Made by a program: the position numbers and the translations under genes | Origin: Heloderma charlesbogerti | Lineage: Eukaryota > Chordata > Lepidosauria > Squamata > Helodermatidae | NCBI GenBank assembly: GCA_026122225.1 | Contig: JANEZZ010002202.1 | Coordinates: forward strand, 496,001-560,000 | DNA: 64,000 nt | Direction of reading: 5' to 3' | Notes under the pieces: generated by a model | Seen by the model: the letters and a program-made list of their open reading frames with translations, nothing else | Told to the model about the DNA's origin: nothing | The model's database searches: none | Shown: positions 42,401-55,331 of the stretch, one piece after another | How the letters are laid out: each line of letters starts with the position of its first letter | Position numbering within the stretch: position 1 is the first letter of the stretch

Positions 42401-43876
42401 TTTTACGCATTTTTTTTTTTCATCCTGGCAGCTACTTTGGCACGATTTCTCCTGGCTACTGTTTCTATTTTTCTTCCTGGATTAGTCACATAGGTGAAGG
42501 TGACTGTATCCAAATAGGGATCATATAGTTAATGGGGGTGATATCGTGATGCTACATAGCCAGCTGGATTTAGCTGCATTGTGAAGTCACTTTGGACAAG
42601 CAAGGGCAATTTCAATGAATAGCAGAGCAATCCCATGACCCCTTGTTCCAGGGACCATAGGATCCCTGAAGACACAGCAAAAGCTAGAACCTTGGGGGGA
42701 GATCCAAGCAGGGTCATTCCCCCCCCCCCCGCCACCACTGCAAAAAGCTCCACAGCTACTCCTTTTCTGAGGTTGCTGACTGTTGCAACTTCAGATGAAG
42801 ATGGAGAGGGTAGAATGGGGGTGTGCCAGGGAGCGGAGAGGAGAGGCTTATGGATTTGCTTGATCCACAAGCCTCTCCATTCCCATCCCCACCCATTGCC
42901 AGGTAAGCAAGCTAGCTAGGCTCAGAGGCTTGTCTAGCTCTGTCATTCCTCCTCTGGCCGGCAGGGCTCTGGATTTCTGGAATGCTCCGACATTATGCCA
43001 TAGGATTGCTCTGTACGTGAACGTTTTCACAAGAATTCTTTAAATATGATAAAAAAGGAGGGTTTCTTTTCAACACTGCTGAAATTGTTCACAAGAAGCA
43101 GACTTCAGTGGTTTCTCCTCAACCCTCCCAAGTATCAGTTATAAGTAAATGAAAAAGACCTTGCTCTTTCTGGCAAATGTCATGTACAATCTGATATTGC
43201 CCATCTCTGTAATCAGCATATATTGTAGCTGCGTGTGCGTGTGCCTGCGTGTGCAGGGGTGGGGGGTGGTAGGACACAGCCATAGCTAGTTTGTTCCATT
43301 TATAGATGTTTATTTCTTGATTAAAAAAATAAATAAATTGTGTGCTAATAATATTGACAGAGTAATTTATTGTTGAACATAAACTATGTAGTCAACTATA
43401 AAAAGAGCTTTTTCCCTTGTAATAAAACAGAGAAAATGTTTTGTCAGCTAAGACATGAGGGATAATTTCAAAGGTTACAATATTGAATGCATGTGGGCAT
43501 TTCTGATGTGCGCAATAATGCTATACTATCTCATAGATAATTCCTGTACTCTTTTAATAAATTTATGGAGGAAGCAAGCAATATAATCCCATTGATTTGG
43601 GGTTTGGGAGTGGGGTGGGGTTGTAACTTAGACAACTAGAATAACATTAAAAACAGTGAATGAGAGATAAAAAAATACCAGGTGGAAGAGGTGATGGAGA
43701 AGCTCATAATTAAGAGAAATGATAAAATATTCTTCTTTGTCATGTATGTACCCGAAAGCCTGTTGAGTGGCAGTTCGTTATTTCTCCTGTATCTCTCTGC
43801 TAAATAATGGGTAGCCTTGGGCAAGTTGCTATCCCTCAGCATCTCCCACAAATTAGTGATGAGGCTGGAAACACTT
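39442..43876. other. Anonymous sequence with simple repeats
   Basis: No gene recognised. Simple repeats: (CT)n at about 40176-40213, a GGGGGA run at about 40712-40740 and C-rich CCCCCA at 41885-41903. About 40740-41110 holds two loosely similar halves around CCCCAAGGGTCCTTG / CACCAAGGGTGCTTGG. No terminal repeats found. Confidence 0.55.
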
Positions 43877-43877
43877 A

Positions 43878-45526
43878 CAGTCAGGGCCAGAAATATTGGA
43901 ACAAGGATAACTGTTTTGGCAGTTGGCCTCTGTACACCACCACATTGAAGTTGAAAGGAAACACACCCAGATGGGAGCCAAGTCAGAACTTCCAGCTGTA
44001 ATTCAAGGGGTGTGCAAAAGTGGGGCACTAACCATTCAGGAAGTACAGCCAGTGGCATACACACATACCCATCATTGGTGGCTCATAAGTAATAGAACGA
44101 ATGGCTGACAAGCAGCTGCATGGCCAGGTGTGACCTGTTTCCTGGGCACCCCATGACCAATCAAGCAGATGAAAGGCCTGGAGGTGGTTCTGAGTGTTAC
44201 ATTTGCATTTGGTAGCTGTTCCCTGGAACTCCCAACATGAGGTCCAAATAGGTGTCCATGCGAGTGAAGGAGGCCATCATTAGGCTGAGGAAACAAAATA
44301 AACCCATCAGAGAGATAGCAAAAGCAGTGGGAGTGGCCAATTCAACAGTTTGGAACATCCTGAAAAAGAAGGAATTAACTGGCAAGCTCAGCAACAGCAA
44401 AAGGCCTGGAAGACCACAGAAGACAACTAAAGTGGATGACCGCAGAATTCTGCTCATGGTGAAGAGGAGCCCTTTCACAACATCTAGCCAGGTCAAGAAT
44501 GCTCTTACAGAGGTAGGCATGTCATTGTCAACATCTACAGTCAAGAGATAGCTTTATGAATGTAAATACAGAGGCTTCACAAAAAGGTGCAAACCACTGG
44601 TAATGCTCAAGAACCGAAAGGCCAGATTAGCCTTTGCCAGCAAACATCTGGAAAAGCCTGCCCAGTTCTGGAATAAGATTCTTTGGACTGATGAAACCAA
44701 GATTAACTTGTACCAGAATGATGGGAAGGGAAAAGTATGGAGAAGGAAAGGAACAGCTCATGATCCAAAGCATACCACATCATCTGTCAAACATGGTGGA
44801 GGCAGTGTTATGGCATAGGCATGTATGGCTGCCAATGGAACCAGGTCACTGGTGTTTCTTGATGACCTGACTGCTGAGAAAAGCAGCAGGATGAATTCTG
44901 AAGTGTATAGGGCTATACTTTCTGCTCAGATTCAGCCTAATGCTGCCAAACTGATAGGACGCCACTTCATATTGCAGATGGATCATGGCCCAAAACATAC
45001 AGCAAAAGCTACCCAAGAGTTTCTGAAGGCAAAGAAGTGGGATGTTCTTCGATGGCCAAGTCAGTCACCTGATCTCAACCCAATAGAGCATGCTTTTCAC
45101 TTACTGAAGACAAGATTGAAGGCAGAAATACCCACAAACAAGCAGCAGCTGAAGGCAGCTTCAGTAAAGGCCTGGCAAAGTATCTCGAGGGAGGACACTT
45201 AGCATTTGGTCATGTCCATGGGTTCCAGACTTCAGGCAGTCATTGACTGCAAAGGATTTTCATCCAGGTATTCAAGGCGATCCTTAAGTTTGAAATGATG
45301 TTGGTTTGTTCCATTACTTATGAGCCACCAATGATGGGGGTGGGGGGAGATTGCCACTGGCTGTCCTGAATGGTTAGTGCTCCACTTTTGTCAAACCCCT
45401 TGAAAGTCCTGAAAGTCCTGACTTTGCTCCCATCTGGGTGCATTTCCTTTCAACTTCAATGTGGTGGTGTACAGAGGTCAACTGCCAAAACAGTTATCCT
45501 TGTTCCAATATTTCTGTCCCTGACTG
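43878..45526 (+). mobile_element. Tc1-like transposon, complete with long inverted ends
   Basis: TA flanks at 43876-43877 and 45527-45528. Inverted ends of about 215 bp start CAGTCAGGGCCAGAAATATT and end AATATTTCTGTCCCTGACTG; the arms diverge modestly along their length. One transposase gene lies between. 1,649 bp is a normal Tc1 length. The gene has several stops, so the copy is inactive. Confidence 0.95.
44237..45202 (+). pseudogene. Tc1 transposase (DD34E) with three internal stops
   Basis: The original start is probably the ATG at 44237 (MRSK), stopped at once by TAG at 44249-44251; the next ATG in frame is at 44258. The paired helix-turn-helix DNA-binding region holds IREIAKAVGVANSTVWNILK. 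A GRPQKTT segment acts as the linker/AT-hook. Catalytic Asp 1 is in ILWTDETKINLY, Asp 2 in QMDHGPKHTAKAT, and Glu in SPDLNPIEHAF, with 34 residues between the last two. Two further TAG stops lie at about 44549-44551 and 44816-44818, the latter in SVMA*ACMAANG where Tc1 proteins have W. No frameshifts, so the copy decayed by point mutation only. Confidence 0.93.
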
Positions 45527-45649
45527 TATGTGAGCTTGTTGAGGAAAGACAAGATGTGCCACTATAGTGGATAAATATGCAGAGGATGGGGCTCCTTTTC
45601 TCAATGGCCACAACTAAATGGCCACAACCAGCCTCCATATGCCTGGGGT

Positions 45650-46427
45650 AAAGGAATATGGCCTATGTTCCAATTATGTTTATGGGGGGGAGGCATTCCG
45701 TCCCTCCCCCCGGAATCCTGGATGGGGGGAGGCGCTCCATTCCTCCCCCCCCCCGGAATCCTCCACGGCCGGCTGTGCTCCGCAGCAGCTCCGCGGAGCA
45801 GCCGGCCAGGCCCAGCCAGGCCAGAGCTGTCCGCAGCCGGATTTCCGGCCGCAGAGGGCTCTGGGGAGGGGGGAATGCATACGCAAATGGCGGCGGCTAT
45901 AGCCGCCGCCATTTGCGTTCCTTATTTTTGACATCTTAATCTATGTAAATATTTACTTAGACTAAGACGCCGAAAATAAGGGGAATGCAAATAGCGTAGT
46001 GGATGCTATTTGCATACCCCTTGTTTTTGCCGTCTTAGTCTACGTAATTATTTATGTAGACTAAGACAGCCCAAAATAAGGAACACAAATGGTGGCGGCC
46101 ATAGCCGCCGCCATTTGCCTACGCCTTTTTTTTTTTTTACCCAGACGTTTTAGGCTACATAAAAACTTACGTAGCCTATCACGTGTGTGTAAAAAAAAAA
46201 AAACCAACTGCAAATGGTGGCGGCAGCTGGTCGGAAGACCAGCCGCCACCGCCAAAGCTGCCGCCGGAGCCGCCGCTGCCCAGGAGATCCGCCCTAGGTA
46301 AGTCTCGTCCCGGGGGGAGCTGTGGGGGGGCAGGGGGAGCAGGCCATTCCACCACAGATTTCGGGGGGCCGAATGCACTGGCATTCAGCCTCCCCGAGAT
46401 CCATGGCGGAATTCTCTGCCATCCCTA
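45650..46427. mobile_element. Palindromic hAT element, left end degraded, B-right
   Basis: The right end AATTCTCTGCCATCCCTA is clear. The left A end is not recognisable, although the usual following block (TATGTTTATGGGGGGG) begins near 45675. The interior has inverted arms of CGGAATCCT blocks, P2 (CGCAAATGGCGGCGGCTATAGC..., 45891-45921) and P3 (TTAATCTATGTAAATATTTA, 45938-45965 and 46034-46064). Confidence 0.78.
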
Positions 46428-48496
46428 CTTCCAGGTCAGGGGAAAATGTGTGAACAACAGTGCCCTTTATTTGAGGCAGTCTAGAAGGGGGTATAGAGTA
46501 GAACTGGGGATCCTGTGCCCTCCCAGATGTTCTTGAACTACAAACCCCATCATCCCTGACCATTGCCTATGCTGGCTGAGGCTTATGGGAGTTATAGTCC
46601 TCCCTGGTTTAAAGAAATGAGTGCAACAGAATACAGAAGAAAGGGAATAACCACAAAGGGATATTTGAGGGGTTTGGTTGCAGGGCAAGAAAAGAAAGAA
46701 AAAAGGTAAAATACTCATAAAAGTCTAACTTACAAATCTAAATCTTAATCGTTTAAATTCAACATTTGAACAAAGAAGGATTTTTTAAAAAACAAATTCA
46801 AATATCAAACTCCAAAACCCAAAATCAAATATCACTATGTATTCTTTGGATGTACCTGCATATAATTTTGAGATGTTCTGTTTGATGAAGAATAAACGGT
46901 GTGCTAGCAGTTTTCAGTATGATTTTCTAAAAAGAGCTAAACTGAATTTAGGAAGGGAGAATTCTTATGTAAATTAAAGCGTCCAGGAAAACAAACTAAT
47001 CATGTAATTAACCCCCCCCCCCGGAAACAAGTGTGGAAATTATCATATTTGTTTTTAGATTACATAAGTAATATGGATGAAATTTTGTGCCAGTGAATGG
47101 CATTAACTCATGGACTGCCAGTTGAATACCTCCACTATATTGAACTGTCAGTGTCTGGGCAAATCAATAAAACAGCATGGAATATTACCAATTGTCCAGG
47201 TGAATTACTGAAATCTATCTTCACATTTCATCGTGTCATAAAATATAAAGGAAGAAACAAACTCTTAAGATAACCACTTTTCCTGCTTTTTCTTATGTGA
47301 GATTGATTCCATAGTCTGTGTCCTACATTCCCTCAGCTCCACCAATACAAGATGCTGAGAGGACAGATTTCAGAAAGTGAAAACTTCTAACGTTTTAGAC
47401 CAGGGGAGGGCATTTGACCCTTGGCTCTGCTGGCTGGGGCAGAAGGAGTTGTAGGACAAAACATCTGGACGGCCACAGTTGCCCACCCCTGTGTTAGGGT
47501 GTGGTCCACCCAACATGGGTGTAGTTCTGCATGTGGATTAGCATAGCTTTCAATGGAGGCCTCATCCCTCCTTCCCCTTTCTGTACTGGCCCTTGGCCTC
47601 CTACATGTATCTAGCCTCCATTTTCCCCCGTGCCCCCAGTGTCCCAGTATGTATCTTACTTGGACAATGAGTTTGGGGCATGTGGGGGAGTAACATGGCT
47701 CAATGTATGAATGGAAGGCATGCACAGGTCTCCACTGAAGATAATTCCCAATGCACATGCACTGTGACAGCTGGCAGAGGGAAGATGGAGGGAAAAAGAG
47801 AAGAGGAACGTTGAACACTATTATGACCTCCTTCCACATACACAGCTGCACCGATGAGAGATGGATTTTGACTAGGATTTCTAGGTCTCTGGGCCTCACC
47901 TGATGTCTCTGGGCCTCACTCTGAGTCTCTGGGCAGGAGCAAGGGGGTGGGGGAATCTCCAAGCGAGAGCTCTCTGCTGGCTGCGTTTTCCCCCTCTCCT
48001 TTTTTTACACTGTTTTCTGAGTGGCTGACGGTAAGCCAGGAAGGGAGTGCGTGTGCCAGCTGTTGGCCCTGCTTTTGTTCTGCCCCCTTGGAGCCTCCAC
48101 TGCCACCCACCTGCCCATTGCACCTGCCCACCCAGCCACTCCCTCACTTGCTCAGGGAGCTTACTCCTGCTTGCCCAGTCACTGATCAAATCAGCTGAGC
48201 TCATCCCATGACATGCTGGGCAGCGGCAGCTGTGGCTGCATGAGCGCGCGGAGTGCAGCTTCCCTGCCGAAGAAAAGATGATGGATGACCTCCAGAATCA
48301 GCTTCTGGGGCAAGCAGGAGAGGTAGCAGCTGCAGCCCAGCCGGGAGAGCTGCTTGGTGGGAGGCGGAGGTGGAGGAGGGGAAGGTGAGGTAAAGTGAGC
48401 TAGGAAGCAGGAAGGGTGGGCAAGATCACTTTGGGGAGAAGGACAGGGGAGCACATGGTACAGCCCTTTCTTCATGGGCAGGGCAGCACCGCCTCA

Positions 48497-48532
<36 letters not shown>

Positions 48533-48945
48533 TTAAAAACTCCTTATCATGTGGAGCTATTGGGTAGAATTAAGTGGCAGACTAAGAGGAGGTGCTAGAA
48601 TTTTTTTGCCTGATTTCTAAGCTGCGCTTTACATATTTATTCAGAATTAAGCCCCAATGAGTCACTGGGACTTACTCCGAGGTAAGTGTGGATAAGATTG
48701 CCGCTTAAATGCCATCGTTCTCTAGCTCCTTTAAAATGCAGAATAATATGAGACAATAGTCTTTTGATAGATACCGTTTCCTTTTGCAAGCTTGTAAAAA
48801 CTAGATAACATAATAAAAAGGGGCTTTTCATCATACACCTTTGCATGTGATGTTTAGTTAGGCCCCGCATCAATAGAACTTGAGAAATAGGAACGTCGTC
48901 TGGCACTCAAATATGTTTATTCAGTTGTTTGGCATATAAGCTGGT
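46428..48945. other. Anonymous sequence, (AAT)n at 48496-48532
   Basis: A diverged copy of the AACTCCCATCA-type palindromic repeat lies at about 46505-46610. (AAT)n at 48496-48532. A TGGGACTTACTCCGAGGTAAGTG motif at 48668-48690 belongs to the short repeat family listed at 63877. No gene recognised. Confidence 0.55.
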
Positions 48946-48949
48946 CTGT

Positions 48950-49140
48950 TGCTGAAGGGGTTTTTAATTGGTTGGTTGCTGTTTATTTTTTTATTGCTGT
49001 GTTTTTATTGTTTTTAATATATTTGTTTTTATGTTCTGTTTCAATTTCGTGTTCTGTTTTTAATCTGCATTTTATTATTGGCCATTTTGAGCACTATTTT
49101 TGGTGGAAAGGTGGAATATAAATTAAATAATAAATAAACA
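48950..49140 (+). mobile_element. LINE 3' tail, probably L2/CR1-like
   Basis: T-rich sequence with repeated TGTTTTTAT/TTGTTTTTA, then GGTGGAAAGGTGGAATATAA and an AATAAATAAA tail, as in reptile L2-type 3' ends. Too short to classify firmly. Confidence 0.5.
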
Positions 49141-49564
49141 ATGGGGAGGAAATATCCAGGCATGTGGTTGGCACTGCTGGAGACAGATGGTTCTGCATTA
49201 TTATTTTATACATACCAGGGATGAATAGTCAGATGAAGATTGCAGTCCTACACACACTTTAATAGGAGTGAGCCCATTAAATTCAATGGGACTTCTATTG
49301 GAATTACATGCTCTGAGCAACTGTGGGTGATGCTCAATGTATCATGCTTAATGACATCACCAGGGCCCACCCCTGTGACATCACCAGGGACCATCCCTAG
49401 GTCTCAGGCTTGGGCCCTGAAATCCCAGGACCTTGGGTGTTCCAGACCTGGCACCCTAATTGTGACCTTACTTCTTAATAGGATTGGGTGAAGCTATAAG
49501 TTTCACTTTTATGCACATTTGAATTTTTTAAAATCTCAAGGTCTTTCTCCCCCAAATACTGCCC

Positions 49565-49985
49565 TGTATATTACATTCAGCATCTAAGGCCCTCCTCCAG
49601 GTGCCTCAGCTGAGGGAGGCTCAGAGGGTGGCAACAAAGGAGAGGGCCTTCTTGGTAGTGGTCCCCCAATTATGGAATGAGCTCCCTGACAAGGCCTGCC
49701 TGGCTCCAACCTTGTTATCTTTTCAGTGCCCGGTTAAAACTACCCTCTCAGGCATTTGGCAGCATATAATGAGTTTTTTTTTAACCTGAATTGTCTTTGG
49801 CTGATTGTTTAAAAATTGTTTTTAGATATATGTTGTCTGTGTGTGTGTGCGCGCTATCTGCCTGTTTTTATGTAAATGATTTTTGTACTTCGTATAATGT
49901 ATTTTAATGTATTTTAATTTTTGTGAACCACTCAGAGAGCTTTGGCTGTGGGGGCAGTATAGAAATATAATAAATTAAATGAAAT
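49565..49985 (+). mobile_element. L2 LINE 3' end
   Basis: Plus-strand copy of the last coding part (GAGAGGGCCTTCTTGGTAGTGG, CTCCCTGACAAGG, CGGTTAAAACTACC) and 3' UTR. It ends GTGAACCACTCAGAGAGCTTTGGCTGTG, then a GTATAGAAATATAATAAATT tail. Same subfamily as 7776-9546 but more diverged. Confidence 0.8.
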
Positions 49986-50358
49986 GAATACTGGAGAATT
50001 TTGATAATTTTTTAAAATAAAAAATGAACTGAAGTGAAATTCTCACACTTCCCCACCAGCAAAATTCAATTGATTCAGCTGTTCCCAGCATGGAAAGGAC
50101 CATGAAGTAACTGTCTGCCATACAGCTGTTAAAGATGAGAAGTATGTCAGAAAAAAGATGTGGCAATTCTAATACACAGGGATTTGAATCTAGACTTGTA
50201 GGAGCAAAGCATTCAAAGCCCTGGGCCTAGATGGACAAATCTGTAGGTTTCTTCTTCATCGTCTCCGTGCATCACACATATGGGCTCAGGCTCAGCACCT
50301 ATGCAGAGCCTCGATTTGGGAAATTTCTACAGCTGAGAAATTTTGGCAGGAACCCTTC

Positions 50359-51178
50359 TGGGGATGTACGAAAGTCACTTACCTGTTTGCGGATTATGTT
50401 AATGGTGGGGGGGAGGTGTTCCGTCCCTCCCCCCGGGATCCTGGCCGGCCGGCTCCGCTCCGCAGGAATTTTGTGGAGCCGCTGGCCGGCTCCTCCAGCA
50501 GCCGGACATCTGGCCAGCGGCCGCTGGCTAGCAGGGACGCAAATGGCTGCGGCCATGGCCGCCGCCGTTTGCGTCCCTGCAGTCAGCCGTGATAGGCTAC
50601 GTAAATGTTTACATAGCCTATCACGTCTGACTTAAAAAACAACAACATCAACAACGCGTGTACACAAATGGCGGCGGCCACGGCCGCCGCCATTTGCATT
50701 CCTTATTTTGGCACGTCTTAGTCTACGTCAAGATTTAAGTAGACTAAGACGGCGAAAATAAGGATCGCAAATGGCGGCGGCCATAGCTACCGCCATTTGC
50801 GTACGTGCGTTGTTTTTTTTTAAAAAAAGTCAGACATGATAGGCTACATAAACATTTACGTAGCCTATCACGGTTTTTTTTTTAAAACCTAGCTGTGATA
50901 GGCTACGTAAATCTTTACGTAGCTTATCACATTTTTTTTTTAACTGGAAATGGCGGCGGCGGCAGCCGGTCAGAAGACGGGCCGCCGCAGCTGCCACCGC
51001 CGCCGCAGCTGCCGCCGCAGCTGCCGCCGCAGCCACCACTGCCCGGAAGATCCGCCCCAGGTAAGTCTCGTCCCGGGGGGGGCGGGGGGGCAGGCCGTTC
51101 CACCACCAATTTCGGGGGGCCGAATGCACTGCAATTTGGCCTCCCCAAGATCCGTGGCGGAATTCTCTGATTTCCCTA
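50359..51178. mobile_element. Palindromic hAT element in the DIRS left end (A-left, B-right)
   Basis: The left end GGGGATGTACGAAAGTCACT follows DIRS sequence GGCAGGAACCC; the right end AATTCTCTGATTTCCCTA precedes DIRS sequence resuming at CCTTCC. No good 8-bp duplication is left. The interior has P1 (50586-50625, 50834-50873, 50891-50932), P2 and P3 palindromes, plus a GCCGCCGCAGCTGCC run. Confidence 0.82.
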
Positions 51179-51475
51179 CCTTCCCCCCCTGAGCATATTC
51201 AGCGGGTTCCCACTCAAACCCTCAGTTCTTCGTTGACCACCATTGCGGTAGTACTCGACTGAAGGGGCTTCTTGTTCTTTGGACTGTGCTGAGAGGATTT
51301 CCAAAATTTCTGAAGTTTTTTCCTACCTTCCCTTCTTTCTTTTCTAGCTACCTCTGTCTTTACAGTTATCCATTTTATTTTATTCTTATTTGTCTCAGTT
51401 ATAGGTGATCGCGTGATCATGTGGTACCTGAGGAGGTATGGCTGTTAAGGCCCCTTTTTGGAAGTGAGTTCATTG

Positions 51476-52401
51476 TAGGGGTGGACGAAAGTCACTTACC
51501 TGTCCTTGAAGATTTCCCGCGGTGGGGGGGAGGCGCTTCACTGCTCCCCCAGCGAAGTTCAGGCCAGGGGGGAGGCTTCCTGCCTCGCCCGGCCGAAATT
51601 CAGGCTGGGGAGGAGGCGCTTCGCCTCGCCCGGCCGCGAACTAAACAGTTAAAAAAAAAAAACGCCCCCGTGATAGGCTACGTGACGATTAACGTAGCCT
51701 ATCACGGCTAGATTTGCGAAGTCAGCTGTGATAGGCTACGTAAATTGCCACGTAGCCTATCACGGGTGACTTAAAAAAAAAAAAAAGTGCATATGCAAAT
51801 GGCGGCCCCCATAGGGAGCCACCATTCGCGTTCCTTATTTGGTTGCTGTAGTCTACGTAAATGTTTACGTAGACTACGGCGAAAATAAGGGCAACGCAAA
51901 TAGCGTTGCCCTTATTTTCGCCATAGTCTACGTAAACATTTACGTAGACTACAGCGACCAAATAAGGAACGGGAGGGGCGGCTCCCTATGGGGGCCGCCT
52001 TTATCCGTACGCGCTTTTTTTTTTTTTTAAAGTCACCCGTGATAGGCTAAGTGACGATTTACGTAGCCTATCATGGCTGACTTTGCAAATCTAGCCGTGA
52101 TAGGCTACGTTAATCGTCACGTAGCCTATCACGGGGGCGTTTTTTTTTTTCTTTTATTGCAATGGCGGCAGTGGAAGCCGGTCGAAAGATCGGCTGCCGC
52201 CCCTGCCCCTGACGAAGACCCGACGAACCGCCAGCCGGACCCGCTGCTGGGAGGGACATTTGCCAAAGGTAAGTCCTGTCCCGGGGGGGGGCGGGGGGCG
52301 GGGGGGATGCGGAGAATTTCTCCCCGAAACTTGTTCGGGGGGCCGAACACGTTGGCGCTCGGCCCCCCGAAGTTTCGGGGAGAAATTCTCCACCATCCCT
52401 A
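51476..52401. mobile_element. Palindromic hAT element between the DIRS end and gag (A-left, B-right)
   Basis: Left end TAGGGGTGGACGAAAGTCAC; the right B end (52312-52401) is a clean terminal hairpin around GGGGGGCCGAACACGTTGGCGC. A perfectly paired P3 stem lies at 51845-51960 (TAGTCTACGTAAATGTTTACGTAGACTA and the reverse block). Flanks GTTCATTG / GTGTGGGG do not match, so the site was rearranged after insertion or the flanks were deleted. Confidence 0.85.
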
Positions 52402-54510
52402 GTGTGGGGTAAATTGCCTCCCACAGACTGTCACTTGCTGTGCCTACTTTGTCTAGGTGAAGGACATATTGTGGAGGCCTGTCCCCAATGTATGTCATTT
52501 AGCAAGCTGGCTAGAAAAAATCCTGCTGACAGGCTCTAGGTGATTCTTTGGGAGAAGGCTTTAAATGCAGTGGAGGATGCCCCTAAGAAACCTATGACAT
52601 TGGGGATGGATTGCTCAAGCATGACTAAGACCACAAATAAGCCTCCTTGGGAGGAGATTGGTGAGAAGTCGGCGACTTCACCTTCTCAGTCAGCTCCGGC
52701 TCTAGCCATGGGCTGCTCTGACCCTCCAACCCCAGGCCGATCTTTGACCATCTCTCTTGCAAAGAAAAGAAATATATATATAAAAATTGAGATCCTTCCA
52801 TTCTTCGGAAGTTCAAAAGAAAAGGAGGAAAGAGTCTAAAAAAGCCACTTCTCTGCCTAAGTCACCAATTCATCTGCTGGTTCCTCCTCCACTGTTGGAT
52901 TTGCCAATTTCAATGGTTTCAGTACCTTTGGTATTGACATCGGTAACAGTGCTGATGACTTCCATTTCAGAAGGTGAGATATGAGACTCGACACTGACTC
53001 AGGATCGAGGGAACATTGAGTGGGCTCCAGTACAGGAGTGGAACCATGGGCTATCCCCACAATCAGTCTGCTCATCTTATCCTCATGAAGGCGATGGGGC
53101 ACCTCCCCATAGAGGGATGTATGTTAGAGAGAGATCACGATCTCCTAATTCTGACTGGGATCAAGGATCAGATTGGTCCTTTCCCCCGAGACATCGCTTC
53201 GAGGAATCCAGATCTATCCTTACATAGACAATTAGCTTCTAATTGCTCAATCAAAAATCCATCTGCAGAAGACCGTTCTGCTTACAATGGAGTTGTTGGC
53301 AAACCTTGGTTTATGTGGGAATGCAGGGAAAAGTTTCTGGTGCCATCCCAAGTTGTTCAGTTCATCGGAGCCTCCATAGACTCCAGGCAAGGTTGGGTAT
53401 TTCTTCCTCAAGATTGATGTCAAGTGTTACTGCAGCTTGCATGAAACATTTTAGCCTGCCATACCATGCAAGCCTACATGGTAGAGAAACTACTTGGGTT
53501 GATGGCAGCTACAACTGCAGTGGTCCTGTATGCCCGCCTTTGCATGAGAATGTTGCAGAATTGGTTCATCAGGGCATTTGATCTGTGGCAAGATTCCCAG
53601 GATGTCAAGCTACATCTTCCTTCTGCGGTCAAGACTTCGCTTCAATGGTGGATAGTGCCATTGAACCTCTTATGAGGCCTGCCTTTCCAGCTTCCCACCC
53701 CAACATTGACAGTCACAATGGATGCATCGATGCTGGGTTGGCGTGCTCACTGCAGACATCTCAAAGTACAAAGGCTATGGTCAAAAGCAGAGGTGAACAG
53801 TCACATCAGTGGCCTAGAGCTGCTTGCAGTCAATAAAGCCTTGAAGGCTTTTGAAGTCGTCCTTCATGGTTGTCGCATCCAAATTACTTCTGACAACATG
53901 GCAGTGGTATTCGACCTCAACAAACAAGGGGGGGGCTCATTTGTTATTAATAATTTGGCTGACGATAGAGATCTTTGAGTGGTGCATCACATGGGACATC
54001 ACCTTTACAGCAATTCATATTGCAGGTGAAGACAACATCTTGGCCAACCATCTGAGTTGCTCCTTCACAATGTTTCATGAATGGGAGCTCAATCCAAATG
54101 TCTGAAACTGTCTGTTTCATCCGTGGGATCTCCCCTCCTTGGACCTTCTTGCATTGGAGGACAATGCAGTGTGTTGCTGTTTCTGCAGCCAAATGGGCAG
54201 AGGTGCAAGGCCGCTCAGCGTTGCTTTTGCCAGGGATTGGAGGGGATGTTTCCTCTACATGTTTCCAATATTTCCTCTTCTCACCCAACTGATCTTGAAG
54301 ATGGAGAAGGATGAAGTGGAGGGCGTCCTGATTGCACCATGGTGGCCCAGGTAGCCTTGGTTTGCCAACTCCTGCTTCAGTCCAGGGGGGACTACCTTCA
54401 ACTTCCGTCAACACCAGCACTGCTGTCCATGGACAGAGGCAAAGTGAGACATCCAGACTTACTTACCTTATGACTCACAGCATGGAGAATCCAGTGGTAG
54501 ACCATGTTAT
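52402..54510 (+). pseudogene. DIRS-like gag, RT C-terminus and RNase H remnants
   Basis: At 52425-52530 a zinc-knuckle-like segment (CHLLCLLCLGEGH, then EACPQC) resembles DIRS gag. Frames to about 53330 look like the rest of gag. The sequence then jumps to VVQFIGASIDSRQGWVFLPQ and AVKTSLQWWI, the RT C-terminal end, so the catalytic RT region is deleted. The RNase H part follows: TVTMDASMLGWRAH, WSKAEVNSHISGLELLAVN, QITSDNMAVVFDLNKQGG, then HIAGEDNILANHLS. A segment VLIAPWWPR near 54330 lies just before where the recombinase should start. Many stops and frame changes; not functional. Confidence 0.78.
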
Positions 54511-55331
54511 GAAGTAGCTCTCTTTTGAGTGAACAGTGTTGACTCCATTTTGAGACACAGCCACAGAGCTAGGCGTCTTCACCCCAAGCCTCAGCAAAGG
54601 TGGGAGAAAGGCACAGGAATGGGGTTGAGAGCAACATGCAAGACTAGATCAGGCAATTCAGTTTCTAATGGACTTCTTAAAATGCATTCCCCAAAGGCAA
54701 AGGTGGGGGTCAAAATTCAGCAAAACATGAACATGCTGAATAGCAAGAGTGATATCTGGTAAGTTACCCAGTCCACCACCTGCAATATGCTATTGTTGAA
54801 CTCCAGCCTTGACACCTGTCTTTAAGACAGTCATTAAGATGTCTACGTCTTAACAAAGGTCATCTTTTGTTAAGCGAATAAGAGATAGCAAGTAAGACTT
54901 CTGTTTTTGGCAAGTACAGCCATCATCCTCAAGCCATCATCCTTTTGTTATACAAGACGGGAGGCCGACTCAGTCTTTTTCCCATAGCAAGCAGCACCAT
55001 TACCAGTGCCTAGGAGCAGTGTCTGGCTCATCAGAGTTGTGATGTCACTGCCTTTCTCTGAACTGTATAAGAAGCCTCAGGTTGGGGCAGTCCGAGTCCC
55101 CCTCTTCCCAGAGGTGGGGGGGGGCATGCTGCTGAAATCATTAGGTGCCTCAGCCCTGCAGGGGCATGGTGCCACACTGCCCCTGCAATCACTCAGAGTC
55201 TCTCCTCCCAGGGGAAAGGCTCCATGCTGAAATCACTGAAATCACTAAGCTCCTTGCTTGCCAGTGCAAGGTGCCAACAGTGGGTGCTTTCCCTCCCCTA
55301 GTCAAGGCTCTCTGCTTTCCTTCCTCTTCAC

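Noticed and set aside
39202..42919. Host gene exons in the anonymous 39-44 kb stretch
   Set aside because: ORFs are short, lack recognisable domains, and I see no consistent series of splice sites in frame.
54511..55250. A complete endogenous retrovirus
   Set aside because: Only LTR-like hints (TG..CA, polyadenylation-like signals); no gag, pol or env of retroviral type and no clear target duplication.
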